The position numbers and the translations under genes are program-made. Positions 62,848 to 64,000 of a stretch of DNA of 64,000 bases are shown here, one piece after another. This DNA comes from Melioribacteraceae bacterium. Lineage in GTDB: Bacteria > Bacteroidota > Ignavibacteria > Ignavibacteriales > Melioribacteraceae. Under the pieces are notes generated by a model, which saw only the letters and a list, made by a program, of their open reading frames with translations, did not search any database and was not told the origin of the DNA. The stretch is taken from assembly GCA_016342755.1 (NCBI GenBank), contig JAEINS010000002.1:1-64000 (forward strand), in the 5' to 3' direction. Within the stretch, counting starts at the first letter, position 1. Each line of letters opens with the position of its first letter.

Positions 62848-64000
62848 TTATTTCAGCAAAATCATTTTCCGTGTATCAGTAAAGCGTCCGGCTTCAATTC
62901 TATAAAAATAAATTCCTGAAGGAAGAACTTCCGCATCAAATTTAATTTTATAATTTCCAGAAGAAAGTTTTTTATTTACAAGAGTTTTAATTTTCCTTCC
63001 AAGGATATCAAAAACATTTAATTGCACAATAGCTAGATGCCCCGTCGCTACGTTTGGAATTGAGAACTCTATTGTAGTAGCCGGATTAAAAGGATTGGGA
63101 TAATTCTGGTACAGTATATATTCAGAAATTTCTCCAACACTATTTTCATCAATCTCTGTTGCTACATCATTTCTGTAACCGGGAGTTCCATTCCTAATTG
63201 ATAAGTCCCAATTTCCCGGATCTGAATTTTCGGAGTATACATCAATTAATTCAAGTGACTTATTTTCTCCATCACTTATAATAGGCCATGGCAACTCATT
63301 TTTAAATGTAAGTGAATCTACAATGCCGCCCGAAGCACTATAAACACGTACTAATTCACCATTGCTGCTTAAACCAAAATCAAAATCGCCTAAATAATTT
63401 GTAACATTTGGAAAAATATTTTTAAATTTTGCTGTATCTGCGCAAAGCACAAAATAATCATTCGATTTAATTGTTTTATTTTTAATAATAAAATTATGGT
63501 TATCATCACTGTCTTTAAACATCCAATTTGAAATGTCAGCATCTGATCTGCTGTAATTATAAAGCTCTATCCAGTCACCCGAATCAAAATCATCCGATTG
63601 TGTATAGCTTATCTCGTTTATAGCAACTGATGTTTGTTCTTCTTTTACAAAATTAGCTTTTAGTGTTAAATTATATTCCATACTCACTAAAATAGAATCA
63701 GCACTTTCAGTACTTCCTTCCCAGCTTTCAAATCTGTATCCCGGCTTAGGAATTGCCTTTATAGTAACCGGCACATTATAAAAATAAAAACCATTCCAGG
63801 GGAATGTATTTATATATAACGAATTTAATTGAATTGATCCTTCAGAATCATCTGATATATCAAGTTTAATAAACCTGGTTGTTGATAGGTTAAACTCCTG
63901 AACAAAGTGGATTCTACACAGGTTTAATCTTTTTGATGAAAAACTTTTTAATCTTTCAACCTCATGCTTCCAGTATTCATAATTACCGCTCTGCGGCCAT
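62848..64000 (-). CDS. C-terminal part of a CotH-like T9SS cargo protein (5' end outside window)
   Basis: The minus-strand frame stays open from 64000 to the stop at 62848, so the gene is cut by the window edge; a GTG at 63774 is not the true start. The extension reads WPQSGNYEYWKHEVERLKSF and later ISDDSEGSIQLNSLYINTFPW then NGFYFYNVPVTIKAIPKPGY in separate parts, as in CotH kinase-type spore-coat-H-like proteins. A lamin-tail domain (INEISYTQSDDFDSGDWIELYN) and a T9SS domain (QNYPNPFNPAT near the end, KMILLK) follow. The CotH call depends on the region upstream. Confidence 0.8.
   Translation of the reverse strand, partial: WPQSGNYEYWKHEVERLKSFSSKRLNLCRIHFVQEFNLSTTRFIKLDISDDSEGSIQLNSLYINTFPWNGFYFYNVPVTIKAIPKPGYRFESWEGSTESADSILVSMEYNLTLKANFVKEEQTSVAINEISYTQSDDFDSGDWIELYNYSRSDADISNWMFKDSDDNHNFIIKNKTIKSNDYFVLCADTAKFKNIFPNVTNYLGDFDFGLSSNGELVRVYSASGGIVDSLTFKNELPWPIISDGENKSLELIDVYSENSDPGNWDLSIRNGTPGYRNDVATEIDENSVGEISEYILYQNYPNPFNPATTIEFSIPNVATGHLAIVQLNVFDILGRKIKTLVNKKLSSGNYKIKFDAEVLPSGIYFYRIEAGRFTDTRKMILLK

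Noticed and set aside
1-64000. Search for CRISPR arrays, transposases, integrases, toxin-antitoxin pairs, rRNA, tmRNA and restriction systems.
   Set aside because: None were recognisable on either strand; the double-HTH gene has no toxin neighbour.

Overview
The window reads as chromosomal DNA from an AT-rich, Gram-negative member of the Bacteroidota/Chlorobi/Ignavibacteriota (FCB) group, most likely an Ignavibacteria-type organism. The evidence is four secreted proteins ending in a type IX secretion sorting domain with the YPNPFNP signature, many lipoproteins with short lipoboxes, Wzi-like and TonB envelope proteins, and frequent GTG/TTG starts behind good Shine-Dalgarno sites. The lineage is inferred from family flavour, not from a search. 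Nearly all genes lie on the minus strand; plus-strand genes occur only at 18.6-19.4, 21.9-24.8, 40.5-45.9 and 46.0-46.6 kb.

Layout, left to right. 0.1-5.6 kb: Ig-like lipoprotein, mltG, tsaD, proline dehydrogenase, coaE. 5.8-15.3 kb: a dense translation and division block which, in transcription order, is three tRNAs, thrS, infC (apparently starting at ATC), rpmI, rplT, a hairpin, pheS, pheT, a small coiled-coil gene, zapA, a 6S RNA and rny. 15.5-19.4 kb: an accessory patch with a secreted beta-helix protein, a uracil-DNA-glycosylase-superfamily protein and an unknown plus-strand gene, closed by a palindromic repeat. 19.4-29.0 kb: xthA, a GHL10 glycosidase, a large amidase-like lipoprotein, and polysaccharide genes (wecB-type epimerase, Wzi-like barrel, divergent sugar transferase). 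29.0-34.9 kb: thyX-folA-mutL-lipoprotein-CNNM/CorC-rhodanese run plus a HIT protein. 35.0-40.0 kb: EF-G-2-like GTPase, YtxH and DUF948-like envelope proteins, LPG-synthase-TM protein, Maf and a small secreted protein. 40.5-45.9 kb: two tandem T9SS cargo proteins. 46.0-47.9 kb: a double-HTH regulator, a small secreted PIPPI-repeat protein, a decayed sodium:proline symporter fragment and a DUF4342 protein. 48.0-55.8 kb: the pgsA-pgpA-cinA-thpR-recA-recX cluster preceded by purC/DUF971, an MFS permease and nusB. 55.9-64.0 kb: YdcF, TonB, VanZ, nnrDE, NhaD, asnS and the C-terminal part of a CotH-like T9SS cargo protein that runs off the window.

How it works together: most of the window is housekeeping (tRNA charging, translation initiation, recombination and repair, nucleotide and cofactor synthesis, phospholipid and cell-wall synthesis), with T9SS cargo and envelope polysaccharide genes between. 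I see no transposase, integrase, CRISPR array, rRNA or intact prophage, and no clear new multi-gene system. The items most worth following up are the PIPPI-repeat secreted protein, the symporter remnant beside it, the infC ATC start, the sugar transferase lacking its catalytic glutamate, and the altered MutL endonuclease motif.
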